Shown: positions 57,405 to 64,000 of the stretch, in pieces | Numbering within the stretch: position 1 is the stretch's first letter | How the letters are laid out: the number at the start of each line of letters is the position of its first letter | NCBI GenBank assembly: GCA_910583785.1 | Contig: CAJTZK010000012.1 | Span: 1 to 64,000 of the forward strand | Direction of reading: 5' to 3' | Length of the DNA stretch: 64,000 nucleotides | Origin: an uncultured Oscillibacter sp. | GTDB taxonomy: Bacteria; Bacillota; Clostridia; Oscillospirales; Oscillospiraceae | Translations under genes and position numbers: made by a program | Notes under the pieces: model-generated | The model's input: the letters and a program-made list of their open reading frames with translations, nothing else | Databases searched by the model: none | Told to the model about the DNA's origin: nothing

Positions 57405-58748
57405 TTAATACTCGCAGTGGTTCAGGGTTCCCCAGAGCTTCTTGGAGACCTGGAGAATTTCGGCGTTGACGGCCTCTTCGTCGATTTCCGTCAGCTGGCG
57501 GTCTTTCATCAGAATTTTGCCGTTGATCATGGTCGTCTGGCACTGGCGGCCCGTCATGCCGAAGAGCATGTGCCCGTCGATGTTTACGTCGGAAAACGGC
57601 GTGAAGGGCTTATAGTCCATGACGATCACGTCCGCCGCCGCCCCGGCCTTCAGCACGCCCGTCTCCGGGAATCCGGCCCGCTGGGCCATCTTGGCGTTGT
57701 TCTTGAAGAGCATGTCCGTCACCTCGCACCAGCCCACGCCGGGGAGGCAGGCGTTGTGCCGCTGGATGGCCAGGGCCACCTTGATGCTCTCCAGCATGTC
57801 GTTGGTATAAGCGTCGGTGCCCAGGCCCACCAGGATGCCCTTCTTGTAGAGCTGGAGCACCGGGGAGCAGCCCACGGCGTTGCCCATGTTGCTTTCCGGG
57901 TTGTTGACGCACATGGTGTCCGTCTCTTGGATGATGTCCATCTCCGCCGTGTTTACGTGGATGCAGTGCCCCAGGATGGTCTTGGGGCCCAGGATGCCGT
58001 GGTCCTGCAAGCGCTGGACGGGGCGGCGCCCGTAGTTCTGGAGGGAGTCGTATACGTCGTTCATGCCCTCGGAGACATGGATGTGGTAGCCCACCCGGCC
58101 TCCGTTGGCGGAAACCATCCGGTCGAAGGTCTTGTCGGAAATCGTAAACAGGGCGTGGCCGCCGAACATGGCTTTTAGCATTTCAGAGGGGTGGCTCTCG
58201 CAGTAGTCGATGAAGTCCTTGTTCTCCTGGACGGACTGGAGGGATTTTTCCTCGCCGTCCCGGTCGCTGACCTCGTAGCACAGGCAGGCCCGCATGCCCA
58301 TGGACTCCGTGACCTTGGCGATTTCCATCAGGGACCCGGGGATTTCACAGAAGGAGGCGTGGTGGTCGAAGATGGTGGTGACGCCCTGCTTGATGGAGTC
58401 GATGACCAGGGCCTGGGCAGAGGCTTTGGTGGCCGCCAGGTCCAGGTGGCGGTCGATGTACCACCACTGGCCGTCCAGCACCTCGTAGAAGTTGGTGGGG
58501 GCGTAGCCGCTGATGGACAGGCCCCGGGCCAGGGCGGAGTAGATGTGGGTGTGGGCGTTGATGAGTCCGGGCATGATGACCCCGCCCTTGGCGTCCACGA
58601 ACTCCGCCTGGGGATATTTCGCCTTCAGGGCGGCGGTTCCGCCCACCTCCACAATCTTTCCGCCGTCGGTGGCTACGCCGCCGTCGGGCAGGTAGCCTGT
58701 ACCGCTGGGGTCCCGGGTGATGAGCCTGCCGTTTGCCAGTAAGATCAT
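57405..58748 (-). CDS. ssnA: SsnA-type amidohydrolase
   Basis: 447 residues of the amidohydrolase superfamily. Metal ligands: HxH at 66-68 in LINAHTHIYSALARGL, His in GYHIHVSEGMNDVY, His in ILGHCIHVN and Asp in VGLGTDAYTND. It starts with a typical beta sandwich (ILLANGRLITRDPSGTGYLP). SsnA is associated with ygfK and xanthine dehydrogenase-like genes in anaerobic purine use; the exact substrate is not known to me. AGGGAGG precedes the ATG. It has a promoter about 160 bases upstream. Confidence 0.93.
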   Translation of the reverse strand: MILLANGRLITRDPSGTGYLPDGGVATDGGKIVEVGGTAALKAKYPQAEFVDAKGGVIMPGLINAHTHIYSALARGLSISGYAPTNFYEVLDGQWWYIDRHLDLAATKASAQALVIDSIKQGVTTIFDHHASFCEIPGSLMEIAKVTESMGMRACLCYEVSDRDGEEKSLQSVQENKDFIDYCESHPSEMLKAMFGGHALFTISDKTFDRMVSANGGRVGYHIHVSEGMNDVYDSLQNYGRRPVQRLQDHGILGPKTILGHCIHVNTAEMDIIQETDTMCVNNPESNMGNAVGCSPVLQLYKKGILVGLGTDAYTNDMLESIKVALAIQRHNACLPGVGWCEVTDMLFKNNAKMAQRAGFPETGVLKAGAAADVIVMDYKPFTPFSDVNIDGHMLFGMTGRQCQTTMINGKILMKDRQLTEIDEEAVNAEILQVSKKLWGTLNHCEY

Positions 58749-58943
58749 AGTTAAAATTCCTCCCTAGAATAAAATACGCTGGATTTTGGGTAAAAAAGAA
58801 AGGCGCCCCAAATCCACCCGGACTTGAAACACCTATCGGCCCGCACGGAGAGACAGGTGCGGGCCCGTGCGCTCGGCACTCCGTTGCAGCCATCTATCCT
58901 TGCTTACTGTTTTTATTGTACCGGAAGGCCCGCAAAAATGCAA
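58749..58943 (-). promoter_or_regulatory. ssnA promoter and structured leader
   Basis: On the minus strand, TTGCAT (58938-58943), 17 bases, TACAAT (58915-58920). The leader of about 160 bases has the hairpin CGGGCCCGCAC / GTGCGGGCCG (58822-58852 region) and a second pairing TGGATTT / AAATCCA (58782-58820 region). No known riboswitch class is recognised. The rest of the 58749-59041 gap shows nothing more. Confidence 0.55.
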
Positions 58944-59041
58944 GCCCCCAAACAGAGAACTTCCCCGCTTCTTTTTAGATAAAACGCCGGAAACTTCCTG
59001 CCCGCCTGGGATTCCCTCCTGGACGGCGGCTGGGGCCGCCA

Positions 59042-59413
59042 TCACTGGGGCAGGTCCTCCACATAGGCGCAGATCCGCCCGAAGGTCTCTTCACTGAGAT
59101 CGTGCTCCACCTTACAGGCGTCGGCCGCGGCCTGTTCCGGGGAGACGCCCATCAGCTCAAAGAGCTTGGTAATGGTCTTGTGGCGGCGGTATATGCGGCT
59201 GGCAATTTCCATGCCCGTGGCGGTGAGGGTGATGTTCCCATCCCCGGCCATGACAATATAGCCGCTTTCCCGCAGCTTCTTCATGGCGATGCTGACGCTG
59301 GGCTTGGAGTATCCCAGCTTGTTCACCACATCGATGGACCGGACCTGGCCGGACTGTTCCTGGATGATCAGGATGGACTCCAGGTAATCCTCTGCGGATT
59401 CATGTATGACCAA
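59042..59413 (-). CDS. MntR/DtxR-family metalloregulator
   Basis: 123 residues. N-terminal winged helix: ESAEDYLESILIIQEQSGQV, RSIDVVNKLGYSKPSVSIAM, KKLRESGYIVMAGDGNITLT. Dimerisation and metal domain: ASRIYRRHKTITKLFELMGV, ACKVEHDLSEETFGRICAYV with Cys, Glu and His ligands. No SH3 domain. It probably controls iron or manganese genes elsewhere. The start is TTG at 59413 after GGGAGG; no ATG is available. Confidence 0.92.
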   Translation of the reverse strand: MVIHESAEDYLESILIIQEQSGQVRSIDVVNKLGYSKPSVSIAMKKLRESGYIVMAGDGNITLTATGMEIASRIYRRHKTITKLFELMGVSPEQAAADACKVEHDLSEETFGRICAYVEDLPQ

Positions 59414-59445
59414 GACGATGCGCCTCCCTTCTGCTTAATTCTACC

Positions 59446-59474
59446 ATGATAGCAAAGTTTTCCAGATAATGCAA
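59446..59474 (-). promoter_or_regulatory. Promoter of the metalloregulator
   Basis: On the minus strand, TTGCAT (59469-59474), 17 bases, TATCAT (59446-59451). Confidence 0.65.
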
Positions 59475-59539
59475 GTTGCGATTGTCACAAGTTTCGGAAA
59501 TTTTTGGAAATTCTTTCATTATTTTGCTGGGGAGCAGGG

Positions 59540-59571
59540 AAAACGGGGCGGAGCCTGACGGCTCCGCCCCG
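59540..59571 (-). terminator. Terminator after ribU
   Basis: On the minus strand, CGGGGCGGAGCC-GTCA-GGCTCCGCCCCG followed by TTTTCCC. Confidence 0.88.
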
Positions 59572-59603
59572 GGATTTGAGAGGATATTTAGGAGGGCGGG
59601 CCC

Positions 59604-60305
59604 TCAGATTTTGCCCGCCAGCACCAGGACCAGCAGGACGAAGGTGGCGAGCAGGGCCAGGGAGAACAGCAGGAAGCCCGCGTCAAAGCGGTCGGAATCC
59701 TGGGCGGCGGCGTCCCGCTCGGGGGCCAGCCGGGCCTTCCGCAGGGCGGTGACCACGGGCTTGTAGAGGATCAGGATCAGGGCCATGTTCAGTCCGCCCT
59801 TCACCAGGTTGAAGGGGAGGAAGACCGTGGGCAGCATGGAGGCGACGGTTTCCCGGGGGATGCCCATGTAGAGGGGGGTGATCAGGTAGTTCCAGAGGAC
59901 CATGACCACCGTCAGGACCACGGTGCCCAGGGCCAGGCCCAGGACCGCGCCCTTCCGGGAGCGCAGCTTCTTGTAGACAAAGGAGGCGGTGCAGCAGAAG
60001 GCGCAGGTGGCCAGCACGTTCATCACCAGGCCGATGGGCCCGGTGTCGCTGACGGTGAACATCTCCACCAGGGCCACCACGATGGAGATGATGGCGGCGG
60101 AGAGGGGCCCGAAGAGGAAGCCGCCAATGCAGACCACCGTGTCCTTCACGTCCAGCTGGAGGAAGCCGGAAACCTGGGGCAGCAGCTTGCTCAGCAGCAT
60201 GGCCACGTAGGTCAGGGCGGTGAGCATGGCGAGGGACGTGACCGTCCGGACGGTGACCCGGGGACGGGCGGCGGGGATGGCGCTGGTGTTGTGGAAGTCA
60301 GGCAT
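59604..60305 (-). CDS. ribU: Riboflavin ECF transporter S component RibU
   Basis: 233 residues with about six membrane segments. S-component pattern: LAMLTALTYVAMLLSKLLPQ, FLQLDVKDTVVCIGGFLFGP, LSAAIISIVVALVEMFTVSD. The assignment to riboflavin is firm because the leader carries an FMN riboswitch. A C-terminal extension (ERDAAAQDSDRFDAGFLLFS plus one more membrane helix) is somewhat unusual. ATG at 60305 follows AAGGAG; longer in-frame starts run into the riboswitch platform. Confidence 0.95.
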   Translation of the reverse strand: MPDFHNTSAIPAARPRVTVRTVTSLAMLTALTYVAMLLSKLLPQVSGFLQLDVKDTVVCIGGFLFGPLSAAIISIVVALVEMFTVSDTGPIGLVMNVLATCAFCCTASFVYKKLRSRKGAVLGLALGTVVLTVVMVLWNYLITPLYMGIPRETVASMLPTVFLPFNLVKGGLNMALILILYKPVVTALRKARLAPERDAAAQDSDRFDAGFLLFSLALLATFVLLVLVLAGKI

Positions 60306-60380
60306 AAGAAAACACTCCTTTACAAACTTGAAAACACCCTGGACGCTTTGACTTCTCCAAGGTGAACAAGCAGCAAAGAA

Positions 60381-60399
60381 GCGCGCAAACAACGCGCGG
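60381..60399 (-). terminator. Terminator in the FMN riboswitch platform
   Basis: On the minus strand, GCGCG-TTGTTTG-CGCGC followed by TTCTTTG, right after the aptamer; a likely FMN-dependent transcription stop. Confidence 0.6.
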
Positions 60400-60412
60400 C
60401 CAAACCGCACTC

Positions 60413-60548
60413 ATCTTCTTCCATCCAGACTGTCACTGTTGGTCCCGGAGTTCCACCGGGTCAGCGGGGGCCGTGCTCTCAGAAAACGGCCTCCGGTCGC
60501 GGACTATACCGCCAGTGGGGAATTGCACCCCGCCCTGAAGACAAAGTA
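60413..60548 (-). ncRNA. FMN riboswitch (RFN element)
   Basis: Read on the minus strand: GGGCGGGGTGCAATTCCCC, ACTGGCGGTATAGTCCGCGA, then TGACCCGGTGGAACTCCGGG, ACCAACAGTGACAGTCTGGA and TGGAAGAAG. All the conserved RFN blocks are in order. It lies upstream of ribU. Confidence 0.96.
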
Positions 60549-60570
60549 TTCAGTTGCGTTTCCTGAGCCT

Positions 60571-60599
60571 AGTATACGACGGCGGGGCGGAAAATGCAA
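60571..60599 (-). promoter_or_regulatory. ribU promoter
   Basis: On the minus strand, TTGCAT (60594-60599), 17 bases, TATACT (60571-60576), just before the aptamer. Confidence 0.75.
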
Positions 60600-60861
60600 G
60601 CCCTAATTTTTGATTTTTAGAAAGAGGACCCCGCGGGGGCGGACCTGCATGGCCGGCCTCCGCCCATAAGCCGTTCCACCGTAAAAACGCCTTGCGCCGC
60701 TGGGCGGGCGCGCCGCCCGGCGCCCCCGCCTTGGCGTTTGCGGGGCAGGGGGAACGCGGAGGGCCGCCCCCCGCGGGGTTCATCCTCCCCGGCCTTCTGC
60801 GCCCGGGAGCGTCCCGCGCCGGGTTTTCCCTCTTTTCAAAACAGAACGGATGTGCTATTAT
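60600..60861 (+). promoter_or_regulatory. Region upstream of dinB with a candidate LexA site
   Basis: This GC-rich stretch shows no gene. Near its end, GAACGGATGTGC (60844-60855) resembles a Firmicute LexA box (GAAC-N4-GTTC, one mismatch) and directly abuts a -10-like TATTAT (60856-60861). This agrees with SOS control of dinB but is weak evidence. Confidence 0.35.
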
Positions 60862-60891
60862 AAACGCGTCAAGCCGGAAGGAGGGACCCCC

Positions 60892-62106
60892 ATGGACCGC
60901 GTGATTCTCCACTGTGATTTGAACAGCTTCTACGCCTCGGTGGAGCTGCTGGACCGCCCGGAGCTGAAAAAGCTCCCCGTGGCCGTCTGCGGGGACCCCT
61001 CTTCCCGCCACGGCATCATACTGGCGAAAAACGACCCGGCCAAGCGGTACGGCGTGCAGACGGCGGAAACCATCTGGCAGGCCAGGAAAAAGTGCCCGGA
61101 GCTGATTCTGCTGCCGCCCCGCCACAGGCTGTACCGGGAGTACTCCCGGAGGGTCAACGCCATCTACGATGAGTACACCGACCTGGTGGAGCCTTTCGGC
61201 ATCGATGAGAGCTGGCTGGACGTGACCCACACCCTCCACCTCTTCGGCATGGACGGCGGGGCCCTGGCGGATACCCTGCGGCGGAGGGTGAAACAGGAGC
61301 TGGGGCTGACCCTCTCCGTTGGGGTGTCCTTTAATAAGGTTTTCGCCAAGCTGGGGAGCGACTACAAAAAGCCCGACGCCACCACCGTGATCACCCGGGA
61401 GAACTGGCGCGAGATTGTCTGGCCCCTTCCGGCGGGCGACATGCTCTATGTGGGCCGGGCGGCCAGGAAACTCCTGGGGCAGTATGGCGTCCGGACCATC
61501 GGGGAGCTGGCGGCCTGCCCCCGGGAGATGCTGGAGGAGCTGATGGGCAAGCTGGGGGGCCAGCTTCACAGCTACGCCAGCGGCTGTGACCGGGAGCCCG
61601 TCCGCTCCCGCTACCAGCCGGAACCCGTGAAGTCCATAGGGAACGGCACCACGTTTCCCAAAAATCTCACCACCCAGGCCCAGGTGGCGGCGGGCATCGG
61701 CCTGCTGGCGGACAGCGTGGCCGGGCGGCTCCGCCGGGCGGGGCTCTATGCGGGGGGCGTCCACGTGACGGTCCGGGACCCGGCGTTTCACGACCGATCC
61801 CGCCAGCGGCAGCTCCCGGCCCCCACTCATTTGATCCGGGACCTCTCCGCCGCCGCCCTGGAGCTGGCCGGGGAGCTCTGGAAGCCCCCCAGCCCCGTCC
61901 GGGCCCTGACGGTGACGGCCATCCACCTGACGCCGGAGGAGGAAACCTATGAGCAGGCGGACCTCTTCTCCCCCGGAGGGGACCGGGAACGGCAGGAACG
62001 CCTGGAGGCCGCCATGGACGGCATCCGGCGGCGCTATGGCAGCGGGTCCATCGCCTTCGGCACGGCGCGGCCAGAGGAGGAAGGCGGCGGAAGCTTTCAG
62101 AAATAA
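60892..62106 (+). CDS. dinB: DNA polymerase IV (Y-family)
   Basis: 404 residues. It copies damaged DNA. Catalytic acids: Asp9 in ILHCDLNSFYASVELL, and Asp105-Glu106 in FGIDESWLDVT. Fingers and palm: KNDPAKRYGVQTAETIWQAR, VGVSFNKVFAKLGSDYKKPD; the helix-hairpin-helix: YGVRTIGELAACPREMLEEL. The little-finger domain follows. No beta-clamp motif is obvious at the end (the tail is EEEGGGSFQK), although QADLF at about residue 357 could serve. GGAAGGAGGG precedes the ATG. Confidence 0.95.
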   Translation: MDRVILHCDLNSFYASVELLDRPELKKLPVAVCGDPSSRHGIILAKNDPAKRYGVQTAETIWQARKKCPELILLPPRHRLYREYSRRVNAIYDEYTDLVEPFGIDESWLDVTHTLHLFGMDGGALADTLRRRVKQELGLTLSVGVSFNKVFAKLGSDYKKPDATTVITRENWREIVWPLPAGDMLYVGRAARKLLGQYGVRTIGELAACPREMLEELMGKLGGQLHSYASGCDREPVRSRYQPEPVKSIGNGTTFPKNLTTQAQVAAGIGLLADSVAGRLRRAGLYAGGVHVTVRDPAFHDRSRQRQLPAPTHLIRDLSAAALELAGELWKPPSPVRALTVTAIHLTPEEETYEQADLFSPGGDRERQERLEAAMDGIRRRYGSGSIAFGTARPEEEGGGSFQK

Positions 62107-62111
62107 GCGGG

Positions 62112-62136
62112 CGGGGCCCCTTATCCGGAGGCCCCG
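62112..62136. terminator. Hairpin between dinB and the leftward XRE gene
   Basis: GCGGGGCC-CCTTATCCGGA-GGCCCCGT overlaps the end of the XRE gene; T tails are weak. Confidence 0.4.
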
Positions 62137-62399
62137 TTGGCCTCTTCCGGTTTTTGATACTCCAGGAGGTCTTCCACCCGGCAGTCCAGGACATAGCAGA
62201 CCTTCGCCAGGAAATCCAGGTCTACCATTTCGATTTGCTTGTTTTTGTAATAGCGGTCAACAATGGAATATTGGATGCCCGTCAAAGTTGCCAGGCGGTT
62301 GCGGGTGATTCCCCGGCTGTCGAGGACCTTTGCGAGCTTCACGGTGACCTTGCCATATTCTCCAACGCGGTACGTTACAATGCTTTTTATCTCGTTCAT
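62121..62399 (-). CDS. XRE-family regulator, 92 aa
   Basis: Helix-turn-helix: VTVKLAKVLDSRGITRNRLA, TLTGIQYSIVDRYYKNKQIE, MVDLDFLAKVCYVLDCRVED, LLEYQKPEE. The short N-terminus (NEIKSIVTYRVGEYGK) is beta-like. ATG at 62399 follows GGGGAGA. It is divergent from the small interrupted gene at 62530. The gap between them is AT-rich with a near-palindrome (62419-62440) that could be its operator. Confidence 0.9.
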   Translation of the reverse strand: MNEIKSIVTYRVGEYGKVTVKLAKVLDSRGITRNRLATLTGIQYSIVDRYYKNKQIEMVDLDFLAKVCYVLDCRVEDLLEYQKPEEANGASG

Positions 62400-62418
62400 G
62401 CCTGTCTCCCCTTTGGGA

Positions 62419-62472
62419 GGTATTCTAACAAGAATATACCTTCTTGACATTTTATATATTTAGACTTATTAT
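62419..62472. promoter_or_regulatory. Operator-like repeat and plus-strand promoter
   Basis: GGTATTCTAACAAGAATATACC (62419-62440 region) is an imperfect palindrome. Next to it, TTGACA (62444-62449), 17 bases, TATTAT (62467-62472) forms a promoter for the small gene at 62530. The AT content here is far above that of the neighbours. Confidence 0.6.
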
Positions 62473-62529
62473 TTATATATTATGTAGATATCTGTATAAT
62501 TATGCCTGTCAATTTATGAGGAGGAAATG

Positions 62530-62694
62530 ATGAAAGGAACGAAACTCTGCACCATCTTGTTCAACGCGGTCAACGACGCGCTGTAGGCACTGGAAATGCG
62601 GAACTACGGCGAAGCGGAAGAAATCCTCCAGCATGCGCGGGTAAAAGCGGAGGCCATACTCCTGGCGGGCGGGGGACAGGAGGAACAGGAGTAA
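62530..62694 (+). pseudogene. Small conserved-looking gene interrupted by an amber codon
   Basis: A very good ribosome site, GAGGAGG (62518-62524), and a promoter precede the ATG. The frame reads MKGTKLCTILFNAVNDAL, then TAG (62584-62586), then ALEMRNYGEAEEILQHARVK and on to TAA (62692-62694). Both halves form one amphipathic helical protein of 54 codons, so the TAG looks like a single change, for example from CAG. It may be a recent pseudogene or a suppressed stop. A restart at ATG 62596 has no ribosome site. A similar small protein family (LFNA-TDALRALE-like) exists in Clostridia by memory. Confidence 0.7.
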
Positions 62695-62740
62695 GCGCCA
62701 GGCGGCGCGCGGCACATGCTTACAATAGAAATAAAATAGG

Positions 62741-62768
62741 AAAGGAGCGGCTTCCCAGCCGCTCCTTT
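62741..62768 (-). terminator. Terminator after udk
   Basis: AAAGGAGCGGCT-TCCC-AGCCGCTCCTTT, perfect 12-base-pair stem; on the minus strand followed by CCTATTTTATTT. Confidence 0.85.
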
Positions 62769-62770
62769 GG

Positions 62771-63388
62771 TCATTCCCGGTCGATGTGGTTTTGGATTCT
62801 CTGCATGATCATCTCCAGGGCCACCAGGTTGTGGCCCCCCTCTAAGACAATGATGTCGGCGTATTTCCGGGAGGGCTCCACGTACTGCTCGTGCATGGGC
62901 TTTACCGTGGTCAGGTACTGTGTCACCACGGACCGCAGGGTCCGGCCCCGTTCCTCCACGTCCCGGAGGCAGCGGCGGAGGATGCGCTCGTCGGCGTCGG
63001 TCTCCACGAAGATTTTGATGTCGAACAGCTCCCGGAGGCGGGGCTCGTGGAGGATCAGGAAACCCTCCACAATCAGGACCTTTGTGGGGAAAATTTCCAC
63101 CGTCTGGTCCGTCCGGTTGTGGTCCACATAGGAATACACCGGGCACTGGACGGGACGGCCTTCCCGCAGCTCCTGGAGGTGGCGGACCAGCAGGTCCGTT
63201 TCAAAGGCGCTGGGGTGGTCGTAATTCTGGAGGGCCCGCTCCTCGTAGGTCTTTCCCTCCTGCCGCTTGTAGTAGCTGTCGTGGCCAATGACGGTGACGC
63301 TGCCGCCGAAGTGGTCTTTCAGGTGCTGGGCCAGGGTGGTCTTTCCGGAGCCGCTGCCCCCGGCGATGCCGATGATGATGGCGCTCAT
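62771..63388 (-). CDS. udk: Uridine kinase
   Basis: 205 residues. It phosphorylates uridine and cytidine with ATP or GTP in pyrimidine salvage. P-loop GIAGGSGSGKTTLAQHLKDH; substrate blocks VIGHDSYYKR, NYDHPSAFETDLLVRHLQEL, CPVYSYVDHNRTD and VLIVEGFLILHEPRLRELFD; lid DERILRRCLRDVEERGR. The final part reads EPSRKYADIIVLEGGHNLVA. ATG at 63388 follows GGAGG; an in-frame extension to 63478 passes through the promoter. Confidence 0.95.
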   Translation of the reverse strand: MSAIIIGIAGGSGSGKTTLAQHLKDHFGGSVTVIGHDSYYKRQEGKTYEERALQNYDHPSAFETDLLVRHLQELREGRPVQCPVYSYVDHNRTDQTVEIFPTKVLIVEGFLILHEPRLRELFDIKIFVETDADERILRRCLRDVEERGRTLRSVVTQYLTTVKPMHEQYVEPSRKYADIIVLEGGHNLVALEMIMQRIQNHIDRE

Positions 63389-63430
63389 ACCGTATTCCTC
63401 CCGTCGGTTCGATTCGATTCTCCAAGTTCC

Positions 63431-63458
63431 ATTATATGGGTCCGGGGCGAAAAAGCAA
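63431..63458 (-). promoter_or_regulatory. udk promoter
   Basis: On the minus strand, TTGCTT (63453-63458), 16 bases, TATAAT (63431-63436). Confidence 0.75.
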
Positions 63459-63498
63459 GGAGAACCTGAAAAGTTCACAAATTTTGACGAACTCGTAC

Positions 63499-63527
63499 TT
63501 GACGGCGGCCTGGAAAATGGATATGAT
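63499..63527 (+). promoter_or_regulatory. Promoter of the zinc-ribbon gene
   Basis: TTGACG (63499-63504), 17 bases, TATGAT (63522-63527), about 65 bases before the start. Confidence 0.72.
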
Positions 63528-63592
63528 AGAAAATGCGATGATAGCAGAACTGCATGGTTTTGACAAGGAAGATCACATACGGGAGGACCGAC

Positions 63593-64000
63593 ATGGCAAT
63601 GAAACGCTGCCCCATCTGTGGGGAGAGATATTCCGATACATACCGAAACTGCCCATTCTGCGAGGAGGAGGAGTACTGGGAAGAGGAGCAGGAGCCCGCC
63701 CGCCGTCCCATCCTCCGGGAGGGCGTCCGGAGTCCCGGCGGCCGGGGCGGCCGGAGCGCCTACAGCATTGTGACGCCGATTCTGGTGGTGCTGATTGTAC
63801 TGATGGCCCTGCTGCTGGTCTACCTGCTCTACGGGGACAAGCTCTTCAACAAGGACGGGAAGACGCCGCCCAGCGGCCCTGACCAGCCGGGCATCTCCAC
63901 GCCAGTAGAGCCCCCGGTCTCCACGGATGAGCCCCCCGCCGGGGACCCCGGCGGAACCGATGAGCCCGATGGCTCCGGCGGGTCCTCCGGCGCGGATGCG
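63593..64000 (+). CDS. Zinc-ribbon single-pass membrane protein, 3' end outside window
   Basis: The first 136 residues are visible. An N-terminal zinc ribbon (KRCPICGERYSDTYRNCPFC, two CxxC pairs) is followed by an acidic stretch, one membrane helix (IVTPILVVLIVLMALLLVYL, about residues 60-80) and an outer Pro/Gly/Asp-rich linker (PPVSTDEPPAGDPGG). Such proteins usually carry an SH3, Ig-like or other wall-binding domain after the linker, which would lie beyond the window. GGGAGGA precedes the ATG. Confidence 0.88.
   Translation, partial: MAMKRCPICGERYSDTYRNCPFCEEEEYWEEEQEPARRPILREGVRSPGGRGGRSAYSIVTPILVVLIVLMALLLVYLLYGDKLFNKDGKTPPSGPDQPGISTPVEPPVSTDEPPAGDPGGTDEPDGSGGSSGADA

Noticed and set aside
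62584..62586. TAG as a programmed pyrrolysine codon
   Set aside because: The small protein has no link to methylamine metabolism, and no PylRS or tRNA-Pyl is visible in this window; a nonsense mutation is simpler.
1..64000. CRISPR array, tRNA, rRNA, prophage or insertion sequence
   Set aside because: Reading the window gave no regularly spaced repeats, no tRNA cloverleaf and no integrase, transposase or phage structural gene.

Overview
The window is a chromosomal segment of a GC-rich, endospore-forming member of the Clostridia, most like the Oscillospiraceae of the animal gut (Flavonifractor/Lawsonibacter/Intestinimonas-like; inferred from gene content and style, not from a search). Pointers are spoIIID, a Cys T-box, an FMN riboswitch, ECF vitamin transporters, a VanG-type operon, a GH112 phosphorylase and the anaerobic ygfK/ssnA pair. 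I see no rRNA, tRNA, CRISPR array, prophage or insertion sequence. Genes are dense, and many neighbours overlap by ATGA or are separated by strong bidirectional terminators.

Layout. 0-5 kb: the 3' part of purL, then pyrG and a small unknown gene. 5-9.8 kb: an XRE regulator facing a small unknown gene, then an RNHCP protein, an M24 peptidase, an ArsC/Spx-like protein, a dihydrouridine synthase and a DUF975 membrane protein. 9.8-15.3 kb: an ECF S component divergent from a MocR/PdxR-type regulator, then a leftward block with a second S component, a P-loop kinase, DUF3842 and a ferredoxin-type aldo/keto reductase. 15.4-18.7 kb: spoIIID, an LCP envelope protein and an SLH/transglutaminase protein. 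18.7-24.7 kb: a BceAB-like ABC pair, TraX, and a LytTR/GHKL two-component system. 24.7-31 kb: a leftward F1Fo ATP synthase operon (atpB-E-F-A-G-D-C) without a separate delta gene. 31-34 kb: a hemolysin-III family protein and marR-MATE. 34.4-40.3 kb: a complete vanR-S-G-XY-T operon. 40.4-47.3 kb: an AraC regulator divergent from a sugar ABC importer and a galacto-N-biose/lacto-N-biose phosphorylase. 47.5-51.3 kb: DivIVA-like and HMA-like genes, then a Cys T-box operon cysE-VOC-cysS. 51.4-58.7 kb: XRE plus membrane protein, guaB, ygfK and ssnA. 59-64 kb: an MntR/DtxR-type regulator, riboswitch-controlled ribU, DNA polymerase IV, an XRE regulator, an amber-interrupted small gene, udk and a truncated zinc-ribbon membrane protein.

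The most unusual observation is in the ATP synthase. The alpha subunit carries an extra N-terminal segment of about 78 residues that reads as the C-terminal domain of the delta/OSCP subunit. The normal atpH position between atpF and atpA is empty, so the delta domain that grips subunit b seems to have been moved onto alpha. The c subunit also has an unusual N-terminal signal-like extension. Other points of note are a MocR regulator whose PLP lysine is replaced by Gln, a roughly 211-bp repeat with terminal inverted repeats present twice, a small gene split by an in-frame TAG, and several well-formed operator arrays.

Taken together the genes suggest a host-glycan-using, purine-using anaerobe that scavenges vitamins through ECF transporters and carries an intrinsic inducible D-Ala-D-Ser type glycopeptide response.
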